From NCBI GenBank assembly GCA_001464935.1, contig LNEL01000044.1:62001-126000 (forward strand): a stretch of DNA of 64,000 nt, read 5' to 3'. Origin of the DNA: Gammaproteobacteria bacterium Ga0077536 (lineage in GTDB: Bacteria; Pseudomonadota; Gammaproteobacteria; Ga0077536). The notes beneath the pieces were generated by a model that saw nothing but the letters and a program-made list of their open reading frames with translations, had not been told where the DNA came from and searched no databases. Positions 41,815-53,678 of the stretch are shown piece after piece. Every line of letters begins with the position of its first letter. The first letter of the stretch is position 1. A program made the position numbers and the translations under genes.

Positions 41815-42633
41815 TCAGGCCGCGGCGCGGCCCGCGTCCATCGCGGTCCGCAGGCTGCGCACGTAGGTTTCGAGTTGTCCGGCGGCCGCGTCCGGGGTCG
41901 CCGCCTGTTCGATGATCTCGACGAGCGCGCTGCCGACGATCACGGCGTCCGACACGGCGCCAACCGTGGCCGCCGTCGCCGGCGTCTTGATGCCGAAGCC
42001 GACGCCGACCGGCAATGCCGTCTGCGCCTTCAGCTGCTGGATGCGCGCGCGCACTTCGTCCGGATCGAGCGCCTTGTCGCCGGTGACGCCCTTGACCGAT
42101 ACGTAGTACACGAAACCGGTGGCATAACGGCACACCGCCGAGATGCGCTCGGCCGAGGAGGTCGGCGCGAGCAGGAAAATCTGGTCGAGCCCGCCGGCTG
42201 CCATCAGGCGATGGAAGTCGCTCGCCTCTTCCGGCGGCAGGTCGACGGCCAGGATGCCGTCGACACCGGCGTCGGCGGCGCGCCGCGCGAAGTTCTCGTA
42301 GCCCATGCGCTCGAGCGGGTTCAGATAGCCCATCAGCACGAGCGGCGTGGTCTGGTCCTGTTCGCGAAAGCTCGCCGCGATCTCGAGCACCCGACGCAGG
42401 TTCATGCCCTTCGCGAGCGCGCGTTCACTGGCGCGCTGGATAATCGGTCCGTCGGCCATCGGATCGGAAAACGGCACGCCCAGTTCGATGACGTCGGCGC
42501 CACCGCGCACCAGCGCATGCATGATCGACACCGTGGCTTCCGGCGCGGGATCCCCGGCGGTGACGAAGGTCACCAGGCCGCTGCGGCCGGCGCTGGCCAG
42601 CGCGGCGAAACGATTGCTGATTCTCGATGCCAT
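41815..42633 (-). CDS. trpA: Tryptophan synthase alpha subunit
   Basis: Cleaves indole-3-glycerol phosphate to indole and glyceraldehyde-3-phosphate, within the TrpA2B2 complex. From ATG 42633 it is 272 residues. It shows [16 protein letters not shown], the catalytic Glu in [17 protein letters not shown] and the Asp in [12 protein letters not shown]. Further on are YVSVKGVTG and [12 protein letters not shown]. It lies 75 bases downstream of trpB. Codons upstream in frame are not conserved. Confidence 0.97.
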   Translation of the reverse strand: MASRISNRFAALASAGRSGLVTFVTAGDPAPEATVSIMHALVRGGADVIELGVPFSDPMADGPIIQRASERALAKGMNLRRVLEIAASFREQDQTTPLVLMGYLNPLERMGYENFARRAADAGVDGILAVDLPPEEASDFHRLMAAGGLDQIFLLAPTSSAERISAVCRYATGFVYYVSVKGVTGDKALDPDEVRARIQQLKAQTALPVGVGFGIKTPATAATVGAVSDAVIVGSALVEIIEQAATPDAAAGQLETYVRSLRTAMDAGRAAA

Positions 42634-42708
42634 AACTGAAACTTTCGTCTGATCGGTTGAACGCGTCGGGCGCGAAGCGGGCACCAGGCCCGCGTCAGCG
42701 ACGCCCGC

Positions 42709-43930
<1,222 letters not shown>

Positions 43931-43950
<20 letters not shown>

Positions 43951-44563
43951 GCACCTCGGCGACGAACGCCTGCATTTTGCCGTAATCCTTGATGCCCTTC
44001 GCCGATTCGATGCCGCCACTGACATCGACGGCATAAGGGCCTATGGCGCGGATCGCGCCTGCGACATTCGTCGCGTCCAGACCACCCGCCAGCACGATGG
44101 GTTTGTCACGCTGCGCGGGGATCAGCGACCAGTCGAACGACTGTCCCGTGCCACCGGCGAGTTGCGGATGGTAGGTGTCGAGCAACAGGGCGCGTGCGTC
44201 GCTGTAGGCGAGCGCCGCTTCACGCAACGTGAGACCGGTCTCGAGCCGGACGGCCTTCAGGTAGGGCCGACCATACTCGCGGCAGTAAGCCGCCGACTCT
44301 TCACCGTGAAACTGAACCGCATCCAGCATTACGCCGTTGGCGATGTCCCGGACTTCCGTCAGCGGGGCATCGACGAACAGGCCCACAGCGCTCACGAACG
44401 GCGGCAGCCGTGACACGATCGCCTTCGCGGCTGCGGGGGCGATGTAACGCGGACTCGGCGGGAAGAACACGAAACCGAGCGCATCAGCGCCCAGCGCCAC
44501 GGCGTCGAACGCATCCGACTCGCGAGTAATGCCGCAGAACTTGATGCGCGTTCGCTTTTCCAT
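43931..44563 (-). CDS. trpF: Phosphoribosylanthranilate isomerase
   Basis: TIM-barrel isomerase in tryptophan synthesis, 210 residues from ATG 44563 ([18 protein letters not shown]). The general-base cysteine is in KFCGIT and the general-acid aspartate in [28 protein letters not shown] and [14 protein letters not shown] are the phosphate-binding ends. It heads the trpF-trpB-trpA run. The 94-base gap after truA carries an imperfect inverted repeat (44611-44643), TACCCATTATCC with GGATTGGGTA, which may be a promoter-region operator. Confidence 0.96.
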
Positions 44564-44657
44564 CTCTCGGGTTCGGCCCCGTCGGCCGCGCGGGGCGGTG
44601 ACCAGGCACTTACCCATTATCCAACTTTAGCGTCGGATTGGGTATAGAGACGACACC

Positions 44658-45443
44658 TCAGCACGGCCCGAACGGCAGTTCCGTCAGCGCGTCCGGAAGG
44701 CCGAAGCGCGCCGGGTAGCGCGCGTGCAGGAAATACAATCCACCGGCCGCCGCGGTGACGCCGCCCCGCCGGCGATCGCGCCCCTCGAGCACCTCGCGAG
44801 CCCAGGCCGGGTCGCGCTCGCCCGCCCCAATCTCCATCAGCACGCCGGCGATGTTGCGAACCATGTGCTGCAGAAAGGCATTGGCCTCGATGGCCAGCAG
44901 CACGATGTCGCCGTGCCGCGCCAGTTCCAGCCGCAGCAGGGTGCGCACCGGATGCCGGGCCTGACAGCCGGCGGCGCGAAAGGCCGAGAAGTCGTGCTCG
45001 CCGAGCAGATGGGCAGCGGCGGCATTCATGCGGTCGACGTCGAGCGGGCGGTATTGCCAGCAGACGCGGTTGTGCCACAGGCCCGGTCTGGTCCGCTTGT
45101 TGCTGATGACGTAGGCGTAGCCACGGCTCTCGGCCGAGAAACGGGCATGGAAGTCGTCGGGGACGGGCTGCGCCCAGCGCACGGCGATGTCGCGCGGGAG
45201 GTGACTGTTGACGCCCAGCGTCCAGGCGCGCAGGTCACGCACGGCGCCGGTGTCGAAATGGGCAACCTGGCAGCAGGCATGTACCCCGGCATCCGTGCGG
45301 CCGGCGCACTGCGAGGTGATCGCTTCGTCCGCAATGGTCGAGAGCGCATCGTCGACGGCGGCCTGCACGGCGCGGCCGCTGGTCTGGGTCTGCCAGCCGC
45401 AATAACCGGCGCCGTCGTACTCGATGCCGAGGGCTATGCGCAT
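44658..45443 (-). CDS. truA: tRNA pseudouridine(38-40) synthase
   Basis: Modifies U38-U40 in the anticodon arm of many tRNAs. From ATG 45443 it is 261 residues. It opens MRIALGIEYDGAGYCGWQ, carries the catalytic aspartate in CAGRTDAGVHACCQV and has RSYAYVI-like RGYAYVISNKRTRPG and FLQHMVRNIAGVLMEIG. It lies between fimV and trpF as in Pseudomonas. Confidence 0.97.
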   Translation of the reverse strand: MRIALGIEYDGAGYCGWQTQTSGRAVQAAVDDALSTIADEAITSQCAGRTDAGVHACCQVAHFDTGAVRDLRAWTLGVNSHLPRDIAVRWAQPVPDDFHARFSAESRGYAYVISNKRTRPGLWHNRVCWQYRPLDVDRMNAAAAHLLGEHDFSAFRAAGCQARHPVRTLLRLELARHGDIVLLAIEANAFLQHMVRNIAGVLMEIGAGERDPAWAREVLEGRDRRRGGVTAAAGGLYFLHARYPARFGLPDALTELPFGPC

Positions 45444-45486
45444 CGTCGGAACCCGCGCGCGCCGCAACAGCGGCGGCGCCGGGTGT

Positions 45487-48400
45487 TCAGCTGAGCTGCG
45501 ACAACAACTGCTGCGCTTCCTGCTGCTGCCCGTCGGTCCCTTCCCGGGTCACTTCGTCGAGGATCGCGCGCGCACCATCGCTGTCGCCCAGCTCGATGTA
45601 GGCCTTGGCCAGGTTCAGCTTGGTGTCGACCTCGTCGGACTCGCTCTGATACTCGACGCTGTCGTCGCGCGGCATCACCACGGTCTTGTCGATGTGCATG
45701 CCGGTGCGTTCGAGCGTCAGGTCGTCGTGATCGATCGCGAGCGTGTCGTGAGCGTTGTCGAGCGAACCATCGTCGATGCTGAAATCGAGGTCGATGGATT
45801 CCGAATCCAGGGTGCCGAGATCGAGATCCAGCAATCCGTCCTCGACCGGTTCTTCGTCGAGGTCGAGCCCTGCAAGCGATGCTTCCATCGATCGGGTCAG
45901 ATCTTCGAGCGACTCGGCCATCGGTTCGGCACCGAGTCGCGCGGTGCTCGACTTCGGCAGCTCGAGCGTGTCGTCGACGTCGAGCTTGTCGAAATCGGTC
46001 GTATCCTGCAGTGCGAGATCGAACTCGATGTCGGATTCGTCATCGCCGGCTGCGGCGCCGCCGCTGGTGGCCGCGAGACCATCGTTGATCTGCATGTCGA
46101 GAGCGGGGTTCTGCAGCGACAGATCCAGATCAGCGCCGGCTTCGGCGTCCAGGTCGAGCGAGAACTCGTCGCCCTCGGCAGTCAGATCGAACTCGTCGTC
46201 AGCGGTTGCCGTGGCGGAATCCAGTTCGAGTCCCAGACCTTCGATGTCGAAGTCCAGGGGCTCTTCGGGGGGCAACCTGGAGGTGATGTCGGTGTCGACG
46301 TCGAGCGCGGCAACGTCGGGGCCGGCTTCGGTATCGAGGCGCGGCGCGACGGTGTCGCTGATGTCGAAGTCCAGATTCAGCGCATCGTCGTCCGCGCTCG
46401 GCGCATCCGGCGCGCGGGCGGCGCCCGACGCGGTATCGGCCAGAGAGCCGGCCGTGATCGACAGGATGGATTCATCAGGTTCGAATGCGACATTGCCGGT
46501 CTTCGTGATATCCAGCAAATCGGCAGTGTCGGCGTCCGAGCGCTCGCCGAGGTCGAAATCAGGCGCGGACTCGCCGGCTTCGGCAACGCCCGCTTCCAGC
46601 GCCGAGATGTCGAAGATGTCGTTGTCGGCGGCCTTGCTGTCGGCGTCCGTCAGATCGAGGAATCCGGACTTCTCCAGCTGCTCGACGGTGGCCGTGAGAT
46701 CGATGACGTTGTCGCCGGCATTGTCGCCGGCCGCCGACTCACCCGTCGTCAGGTCGAGCATCGGCTCGTAATCGGCGTCCGTCGACGTGGACGTCAGATC
46801 GAAATCGAGCACGGAGTCGTCGCCCGCGTAGTCGTTCGACAGACCCACCGCAGTGACTGCAAGCGGGCCATCGTCGTCGCCCGGACCCATCGTCATCGTG
46901 CCGCCGCCGGGTGAGGTCGCTTCGCCGGTGACATCGACGAATTCGGTCGCGCCGGCAGCGCCGGTCACGGTCGCTTCCGTCGCGCCGGGCGCGAACAGCG
47001 CGCGGCTCGGCGACATCTCGGCCCACATCGCCACCGCGTTTTCCCACAGCGGATGATGGTCGCCGACAGCGTCCAGCAGTTCGCGGGCGTGCGTTTCGTA
47101 AGCTTGTTTGTTGTTCGCCGAGTAATAGATTTCGAGCAGCCGGAGCTTGTACTTGTGCTCGTTCGGGTATTGCGTGATCACCTGCTTGACCAGCTCTTCA
47201 GCCTGGTCGAAGCGCTCATAGGCAAGGTAGACGTTGACCTCTTCGAGCGGGTCGCCCTGCAACTGTTCGGACGTCGCCTCGAGCGTGCGCGTGAACTGAT
47301 CGGCAACGTCGCCCGTCTCGGGCGTCACGGAATCGACCAGTGGCAGCGCGGTGTCGGCAGCGGCCGGTGCAACAGCAGTCGCTGCGGCGGTGGCCGTGGC
47401 GGCAGCGGCAGCGGGCCGTGCGCTCGGCGTGATGGCCTTGCCGCCGCGTCCGGCGAGCGCCTTGCCCACGAATGCCAGCACCAGCAGCAGCAATGAGCCA
47501 AGGACACCGACGATCGTGACCGCGCCGCCCGGAACCGCATCGCGCAGATGGGCCGGAATCAGGCTGTCGAGGACGCCAGCCGGCGGCGGCGTCACGGCAG
47601 GTGTCGGTCGCACGACCGGCTTCGGCGTTTCGGGCGCGGCCGCCACCGGCGGCGGTGCGGAGGTGGCTGGCTGTTCGGCGGCCGGTGCCGTTTCAGGCGC
47701 CGTGTCGGCGCCAGGTGTCTCCACCTGCGTCTCTACCGGTGTCTCGGCAACGGCGGGGGTCTCGGCGACGCCGGCGTCCGTGGCCTCACCGGCCGCGCCC
47801 GCGGACGGGAGGTCGGCTGTCGCGGCGTCTGAGGTCGGTGGCGATTCGACGCCGAGTTCGGCAAGCCGGGCCTGCAGGCTGGCGAGCTCTTCATCCTTGA
47901 TTTCGACCTGGCGTTGCAGCAGATCGATGATTTCGCTGGCCTCGTCGAGCTTGGCCTGGAGCTCGGCATCGGCACTGGCCCGCGTGGTCTGGTCTTCGGC
48001 AGCGAGCGCTTCGGCGGTATCGCCGTCGGTCGCGTCGGAGTCAGCCGGGGCGGTGTCGCCCGCGCCCGGCGCGCCAGCAGTATCCTCGGCGCTGTCCGGC
48101 GCGACCAGTTCGAGCCGGGCATCGTCGTCCTTCGGCTTGACGTCATCAGCGGCGGCCAGCGCTTCATCGAGCGCGTCGTCGGCGGGACTGTCCGCGGCCG
48201 GCGACGACGTCGCGGCCCCCATCGGCTGCGCCGGTGCCGCACTCGTCGCCCCCTGGCGATAGTCCTCCCACAGCTGGTGCTGGCGGGCCACTTCGGCCAG
48301 TGCTTCGCTCTGGGACAGGCCGTCGATGTCGGACTGCGACGGCATTCTCAGCACGGCGCCGCGCCGCAGCTGGTTCACGTTGTTGTTGCTGAATGCGTCG

Positions 48401-49047
48401 GGATTGGCGCGCAGCAGCGCAATCATCATCCGCTGTACGCTGACGCCGGCGTCCGGCCGGTGCCGCATCGCCAGGCCCCAGGCCGTGTCCGACGACTGCA
48501 CCGTGCCGAGCGTGCCGTCGCTGGCCATCGGCGCCATCGCCGGCGGGGCCATCGCCGTCGGGGCCGCCGCGGGCGCTGCCGCCGCGGGCGCGACGGGCGC
48601 CGCCGCAACCGGGCGCGGTGCCGGCGTGTAGGCGGGCGCGCGGCGATTGGGATCGTAGAGCGGTGGGTCGAGCAGCACGGTGTATTCGCGCACCATGCGG
48701 CCATTGGCCCAGTTCAGCTCGAGCAGGAAATTCAGGAAGGGTTCGCGAACCGGGTCGCGCGTGGTGATCCGGATGTAGTCGTTGCCGGCCGGGGTTTCGA
48801 CGATTTCGAACTTGAGTGAGAGCAGCACTGCCTCGCGAAGCACGCCGGCGCGGTCGAACTGCTGTGTGTCGGCCAGTTTGACGCTGAGGGTGTCGTAATC
48901 CGCTGCCGTGGCGCCCAGGATCTCGATGCGCCCGTCGAAAGGCTGATTGAGGGCTGACGACGATTTCAGCGCTCCGAGACCCAGCGCCGAGGCCAGCGAG
49001 GGCATCAGCATGGACAGAGCGATGGCAACGGCTTTTTTCCGCAGCAT
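45487..49047 (-). CDS. fimV: FimV family polar landmark protein
   Basis: Peptidoglycan-binding inner-membrane protein that organises the cell pole for type IV pili and twitching. From ATG 49047 it is 1186 residues. A signal peptide covers about residues 1-21, followed by the FimV N-terminal domain (LGALKSSSALNQPFDGRIEIL). A LysM-like region sits at about 180-238, after an Ala/Pro linker, and a short coiled coil (ELQAKLDEASEIIDLLQRQVEIKDEE) near 390-425. One membrane helix (VTIVGVLGSLLLLVLAFVG) is near 540, followed by a TPR-like stretch. A long Asp-rich cytoplasmic region with LDFDL-type repeats precedes the conserved C-terminal FimV domain (DTKLNLAKAYIELGDSDGARAILDEV). It implies that the organism has type IV pili or a related polar system. 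Confidence 0.93.
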   Translation of the reverse strand: MLRKKAVAIALSMLMPSLASALGLGALKSSSALNQPFDGRIEILGATAADYDTLSVKLADTQQFDRAGVLREAVLLSLKFEIVETPAGNDYIRITTRDPVREPFLNFLLELNWANGRMVREYTVLLDPPLYDPNRRAPAYTPAPRPVAAAPVAPAAAAPAAAPTAMAPPAMAPMASDGTLGTVQSSDTAWGLAMRHRPDAGVSVQRMMIALLRANPDAFSNNNVNQLRRGAVLRMPSQSDIDGLSQSEALAEVARQHQLWEDYRQGATSAAPAQPMGAATSSPAADSPADDALDEALAAADDVKPKDDDARLELVAPDSAEDTAGAPGAGDTAPADSDATDGDTAEALAAEDQTTRASADAELQAKLDEASEIIDLLQRQVEIKDEELASLQARLAELGVESPPTSDAATADLPSAGAAGEATDAGVAETPAVAETPVETQVETPGADTAPETAPAAEQPATSAPPPVAAAPETPKPVVRPTPAVTPPPAGVLDSLIPAHLRDAVPGGAVTIVGVLGSLLLLVLAFVGKALAGRGGKAITPSARPAAAAATATAAATAVAPAAADTALPLVDSVTPETGDVADQFTRTLEATSEQLQGDPLEEVNVYLAYERFDQAEELVKQVITQYPNEHKYKLRLLEIYYSANNKQAYETHARELLDAVGDHHPLWENAVAMWAEMSPSRALFAPGATEATVTGAAGATEFVDVTGEATSPGGGTMTMGPGDDDGPLAVTAVGLSNDYAGDDSVLDFDLTSTSTDADYEPMLDLTTGESAAGDNAGDNVIDLTATVEQLEKSGFLDLTDADSKAADNDIFDISALEAGVAEAGESAPDFDLGERSDADTADLLDITKTGNVAFEPDESILSITAGSLADTASGAARAPDAPSADDDALNLDFDISDTVAPRLDTEAGPDVAALDVDTDITSRLPPEEPLDFDIEGLGLELDSATATADDEFDLTAEGDEFSLDLDAEAGADLDLSLQNPALDMQINDGLAATSGGAAAGDDESDIEFDLALQDTTDFDKLDVDDTLELPKSSTARLGAEPMAESLEDLTRSMEASLAGLDLDEEPVEDGLLDLDLGTLDSESIDLDFSIDDGSLDNAHDTLAIDHDDLTLERTGMHIDKTVVMPRDDSVEYQSESDEVDTKLNLAKAYIELGDSDGARAILDEVTREGTDGQQQEAQQLLSQLS

Positions 49048-49175
49048 GGTGCGCTTCCTCAATCGTTCGTCATTGTCGGTGGCGCGGCCGGCCGGCCGCG
49101 TCACCCCGTGCAGTCGTCTACGAATGTCTGCTTGCAACCTGCGAATAAACTTTATGATTGCTAGTTAACTATAGC
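49048..49175. promoter_or_regulatory. AT-rich intergenic region upstream of fimV
   Basis: The stretch about 49141-49175 is markedly AT-rich against the GC-rich background. It includes the perfect palindrome TAGTTAACTA (49162-49171) directly behind the asd stop codon. It probably holds the fimV promoter or the asd 3' processing site; no single promoter match is convincing. Confidence 0.35.
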
Positions 49176-50198
49176 TTATAAATAGCTTTTCACCAATATT
49201 TCCGCAATCTGGATGCTGTTCAAAGCAGCCCCCTTCCGGACGTTGTCGGCCACTACCCAGAGATCAAGACCCCGCGGATGCGAAATGTCTTCCCGGATCC
49301 GGCCGACGAACACCGGGTCGCGCTGGGCTGCCTCGGTCACCGCGGTCGGGTACGCACCATCCTTGCGGCCGTCGAGCACTTCGACGCCCGGCGCCCGGGC
49401 CAGCAACTCGCGCGCCGCTTCCGCCGTGATTTTCTCGCGGGTTTCGATATGCACCGCTTCCGAGTGCCCGAAGAACACCGGCACGCGGACCGCTGTCGGA
49501 TTCACCTGGATCCGGTCGTCGCCCATGATCTTGCGGGTCTCCCACACCATTTTCATCTCTTCCTTGGTGTAGCCGTTGTCCATGAAGACATCGATGTGCG
49601 GCAGGCAGTTGAACGCGATCTGCTTCGGATAAACCGCACTGGAAATAGGTTTGGCGTTCAGCAGATTGGCCGTCTGCTGGGCCAGTTCCTCAATCGCTTC
49701 CTTGCCGGTGCCCGACACCGCCTGGTAGGTGCAGACATTGATGCGCTCGATGCCCACCGCGTCATAGATCGGCTTCAGCGCGACGAGCATCTGGATCGTC
49801 GAGCAGTTCGGGTTCGCGATGATGCCGCGATTGCGGTAGTCGGCGATCGCGTGCGCGTTGACCTCCGGCACCACGAGCGGGATGTCGTCGTCGTAGCGGA
49901 ACTGCGAGGTGTTGTCGACGACCACGCAGCCCGCCGCCGCCGCCTTTGGCGCATAGACCGCCGACACCGACGCGCCCGGCGAAAACAGGCCAATCGGCGT
50001 CTGGCTGAAGTCGAACGTGTCGAGATCGTGCACCGTCAGGTGCGATCCGGCGAACGGAATGCGCGTGCCGGCCGAGCGTGAACTCGCGACGGCGAACACC
50101 TTGTCATACGGAAATTTGCGCTCCTCGAGGATCGAGAGCATTGCTTCACCGACGGCGCCGGTGGCGCCGACCACGGCCACGTTGAATTTCCTGGTCAT
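49176..50198 (-). CDS. asd: Aspartate-semialdehyde dehydrogenase
   Basis: NADPH-dependent reduction of aspartyl phosphate, shared by lysine/DAP, threonine and methionine synthesis. The 340-residue protein has the N-terminal VAVVGATGAVGEAMLSILEE, the catalytic cysteine in IIANPNCSTIQMLVAL and the active-site histidine in VFFGHSEAVHIET. It carries the conserved NTYQAVSG-type CTYQAVSGTGKEAI. It supplies substrate for metZ (through homoserine) and for the nearby dapC-dapD. Confidence 0.97.
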   Translation of the reverse strand: MTRKFNVAVVGATGAVGEAMLSILEERKFPYDKVFAVASSRSAGTRIPFAGSHLTVHDLDTFDFSQTPIGLFSPGASVSAVYAPKAAAAGCVVVDNTSQFRYDDDIPLVVPEVNAHAIADYRNRGIIANPNCSTIQMLVALKPIYDAVGIERINVCTYQAVSGTGKEAIEELAQQTANLLNAKPISSAVYPKQIAFNCLPHIDVFMDNGYTKEEMKMVWETRKIMGDDRIQVNPTAVRVPVFFGHSEAVHIETREKITAEAARELLARAPGVEVLDGRKDGAYPTAVTEAAQRDPVFVGRIREDISHPRGLDLWVVADNVRKGAALNSIQIAEILVKSYL

Positions 50199-50257
50199 GA
50201 TTTACAGCCCGCTATGTCGAATTGGTGGTGTTGCGCAACCGGCCCCGCCGGGCGCGC

Positions 50258-51334
50258 CTACTTCAGCGCGGCGACGACTGCCGCGCCCATTTCCTTCGTG
50301 CCGACGACGGTGCCGCCCGGCGACTGGATATCGGCCGTGCGCAGGCCCGCATCGAGCACCGCGCTGACCGCCTGTTCAATACGCTCGGCCTGCGCCGCTT
50401 CGTTCAGCGAATAACGCAGCATCATCGCGGCCGACAGGATCGTCGCCAGCGGGTTCGCGCGATTCTGGCCGGCGATGTCGGGCGCCGATCCGTGACACGG
50501 CTCGAACATGCCCTTGCCGTTCGCATCGAGCGAGGCCGACGGCAGCATGCCGATCGAGCCCGTCAGCATCGAGGCGAGGTCGGACAGGATGTCGCCGAAG
50601 ATATTGCCGGTGACGAGCACGTCGAACTGCTTCGGCGCGCGCACGAGCTGCATGGCCGCATTGTCGACGTACATGTGACTCAGCTCGACGTCCGGGTAGT
50701 CGCGGCCGACTTCGGTGACGACTTCGCGCCACAGCTCGGTGGTTTCCAGCACATTGGCCTTGTCGACCGAACACAGGCGACCTTGGCGGCGGGCCGCGAT
50801 GCGGAACGCGGCGTGCGCGACGCGGCGGATTTCGGCTTCGGAATAGATCATCGTGTTGCGCCCGACGCGCTGCCCGCTGGCGTCGGTTTCGATGCCGCGC
50901 GGCTTGCCGAAATAGATGTCGCCGGTCAGTTCACGGACGATCATGATGTCGAGGCCGGACACGACTTCCGGCTTCAGCGTCGAAGCGTCAGCGAGCGCGG
51001 CGTGCAGCGCCGCCGGCCGCAGGTTGCAGAACAGATCGAGCGAGGAACGCAGTTTCAGCAGGCCGCGCTCGGGGCGCTTGTCGCGCTCGATGCGGTCCCA
51101 CTGCGGCCCGCCAACGGCGCCGAGCAGGATCGCGTCTGCGGCGCGGGCGAGGTCCAGCGTGCTGTCGGGCAGCGGTTCGCCGTGCGCATCGACCGCGCAC
51201 CCGCCCATCAGGGCTTCCTCGAGTTCGATCGCGAGCCCGAACCGGTCGCGCAATGCGCGCAGCACGCCATGGGCCGCGTCGACGATTTCGGGCCCGATGC
51301 CGTCGCCCTGCAGGAGAAGAATCTTGTGTGCCAT
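50258..51334 (-). CDS. leuB: 3-isopropylmalate dehydrogenase
   Basis: Oxidative decarboxylation of 3-isopropylmalate in leucine synthesis. From ATG 51334 ([19 protein letters not shown]) it is 358 residues. It has [26 protein letters not shown] and the metal-site and substrate blocks [16 protein letters not shown] and [46 protein letters not shown] is the family signature. It is the first gene of the long minus-strand superoperon. leuC and leuD are not in the window, although they usually precede it. Confidence 0.97.
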   Translation of the reverse strand: MAHKILLLQGDGIGPEIVDAAHGVLRALRDRFGLAIELEEALMGGCAVDAHGEPLPDSTLDLARAADAILLGAVGGPQWDRIERDKRPERGLLKLRSSLDLFCNLRPAALHAALADASTLKPEVVSGLDIMIVRELTGDIYFGKPRGIETDASGQRVGRNTMIYSEAEIRRVAHAAFRIAARRQGRLCSVDKANVLETTELWREVVTEVGRDYPDVELSHMYVDNAAMQLVRAPKQFDVLVTGNIFGDILSDLASMLTGSIGMLPSASLDANGKGMFEPCHGSAPDIAGQNRANPLATILSAAMMLRYSLNEAAQAERIEQAVSAVLDAGLRTADIQSPGGTVVGTKEMGAAVVAALK

Positions 51335-51455
51335 GGTGATGTCGGCTGGCAAAAAAGGGCGGAAAGGATACCCGAATCGATTACGCCGCGGTACCGACGT
51401 GCCGCCCCCCGCCACCGCGCACTATACTGGCCGCCCCCACGGCGCCAGTGACGAC

Positions 51456-52655
51456 ATGAACCTTGGTCTAGAGCGGCTACAGCCTTACCCCTTCGAGCGC
51501 CTCGCGGCCCTGCGCGTGGACCTGAAACCCGATCCGGCCCTGTCGGCGATCAACATGTCGATCGGGGAGCCGCAGCATCCGACGCCCGGCTTCCTGCTCG
51601 ACGCGCTGCGGGAGGCACTGCCGGCGCTGGCCAGATACCCGGCGACCAAGGGCAGCGACGATCTGCGGCAGGCGATCGCGGGCTGGCTCGAACGCCGCTT
51701 CCGGCTGCCGGCCGGCGCCGTGAATCCGGACACGATGGTGCTGCCCGCGAACGGCACGCGGGAGGCGCTGTTCGCGATCGCGCAAACGCTGATCGACGCC
51801 CGCGACAGCGCGGCGCTGGTCGCCATGCCGAATCCGTTCTATCAGATCTACGAGGGGGCGGCGCTGCTCGCCGGCGCGTCACCCTATTACCTGCCCTGCC
51901 CCGCCGGGCGGGACTTCCTGCCCGACCTCGAGGCCGTGCCGGCCGAGGTCTGGGCGCGCTGCCGGCTGGTCTACGTCTGTTCGCCGGCGAATCCGTCGGG
52001 CGCGGTGATGTCCCGCGCCGACTATCGCGCGCTGCTGGCGCTGGCAGATCGGCACGACTTCACGGTCGTGTCCGACGAATGCTATTCGGAACTGTATCTC
52101 GATGAGGACGCGCCGCCCTGCGGCCTGCTCGAAGCGGCGTGGGCCGACGGCCGTACGAACTTCGAACGCTGCCTGGTGATGCACAGCCTGTCCAAGCGCT
52201 CGAATGCGCCGGGCCTGCGCTCCGGCTTCATCGCCGGCGACCCCCGGCTGATGGCGCAGTTTCTGCGCTACAGGACTTATCACGGCGCGGCGATGCCCGT
52301 GCACGTGCAGATCGCGAGCGCGGCGGCGTGGCGCGACGAACGGCATGTCGTCGAGAACCGCCGGCTCTACCGCGACAAGTTCGCGGCCGTCACGCCGCTG
52401 CTCGCAAGCGTCACGCAGGTCAGTCTGCCCGCCGGCGGCTTTTACCTGTGGCCGCAAGTCGACGGTGACGAATGCGCGCTCTGCGCACGTCTGATCCAAC
52501 AGGCGAACGTGACGACGCTGCCGGGTTCGTTTCTCGCGCGCGATGCGGGCCACGGCAATCCCGGCGCCCATCGTCTGCGGATCGCGCTGGTGGCCGGCTA
52601 CGACGAATGCCTGACCGCCGCGCGCCGCATCGTCGATGTCATGCAATCCATCTGA
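51456..52655 (+). CDS. dapC: Succinyldiaminopimelate transaminase
   Basis: Class I PLP aminotransferase that forms N-succinyl-LL-2-amino-6-ketopimelate interconversion in lysine/peptidoglycan precursor synthesis. It is 399 residues from ATG 51456. It opens [20 protein letters not shown], typical of proteobacterial DapC, and has [30 protein letters not shown], the cofactor aspartate in [14 protein letters not shown] and the PLP lysine in [17 protein letters not shown]. dapD follows after 22 bases. TATACT at 51423-51428 is a plausible -10 element. Confidence 0.93.
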   Translation: MNLGLERLQPYPFERLAALRVDLKPDPALSAINMSIGEPQHPTPGFLLDALREALPALARYPATKGSDDLRQAIAGWLERRFRLPAGAVNPDTMVLPANGTREALFAIAQTLIDARDSAALVAMPNPFYQIYEGAALLAGASPYYLPCPAGRDFLPDLEAVPAEVWARCRLVYVCSPANPSGAVMSRADYRALLALADRHDFTVVSDECYSELYLDEDAPPCGLLEAAWADGRTNFERCLVMHSLSKRSNAPGLRSGFIAGDPRLMAQFLRYRTYHGAAMPVHVQIASAAAWRDERHVVENRRLYRDKFAAVTPLLASVTQVSLPAGGFYLWPQVDGDECALCARLIQQANVTTLPGSFLARDAGHGNPGAHRLRIALVAGYDECLTAARRIVDVMQSI

Positions 52656-52677
52656 ACTATCAATCCCGAGGTGTCCG

Positions 52678-53499
<822 letters not shown>

Positions 53500-53531
53500 G
53501 GACGGCGGCGCTGCGTGCAGGGATTTTTTCA

Positions 53532-53647
53532 GCCACCGAGAACACAGAGAACACCGAGGGATTTGGGAAGCAGCGTCGAGCGCGACGACTACGCAAGCCC
53601 GGCGCCAACCAGATTCAATCCCTGAATTTCTCTATGTTCTCGGTGGC
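53532..53647. repeat. 116-bp inverted-repeat element between dapD and glmM
   Basis: GCCACCGAGAACACAGAGA at 53532-53550 is the reverse complement, with one mismatch, of TCTCTATGTTCTCGGTGGC at 53629-53647. The interior has no gene. Similar 'CACCGAGAACACAGAG' repeats are, from memory, dispersed in other environmental genomes. It could be a MITE or a folded bidirectional terminator between the converging dapD and glmM genes. Confidence 0.55.
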
Positions 53648-53678
53648 CATATTCAACGGCGCCTGAACTGGTACCCAC

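Noticed and set aside
53532..53647. Inverted-repeat pair as part of a CRISPR array
   Set aside because: Only two copies in inverted orientation, no regular spacers and no cas genes.
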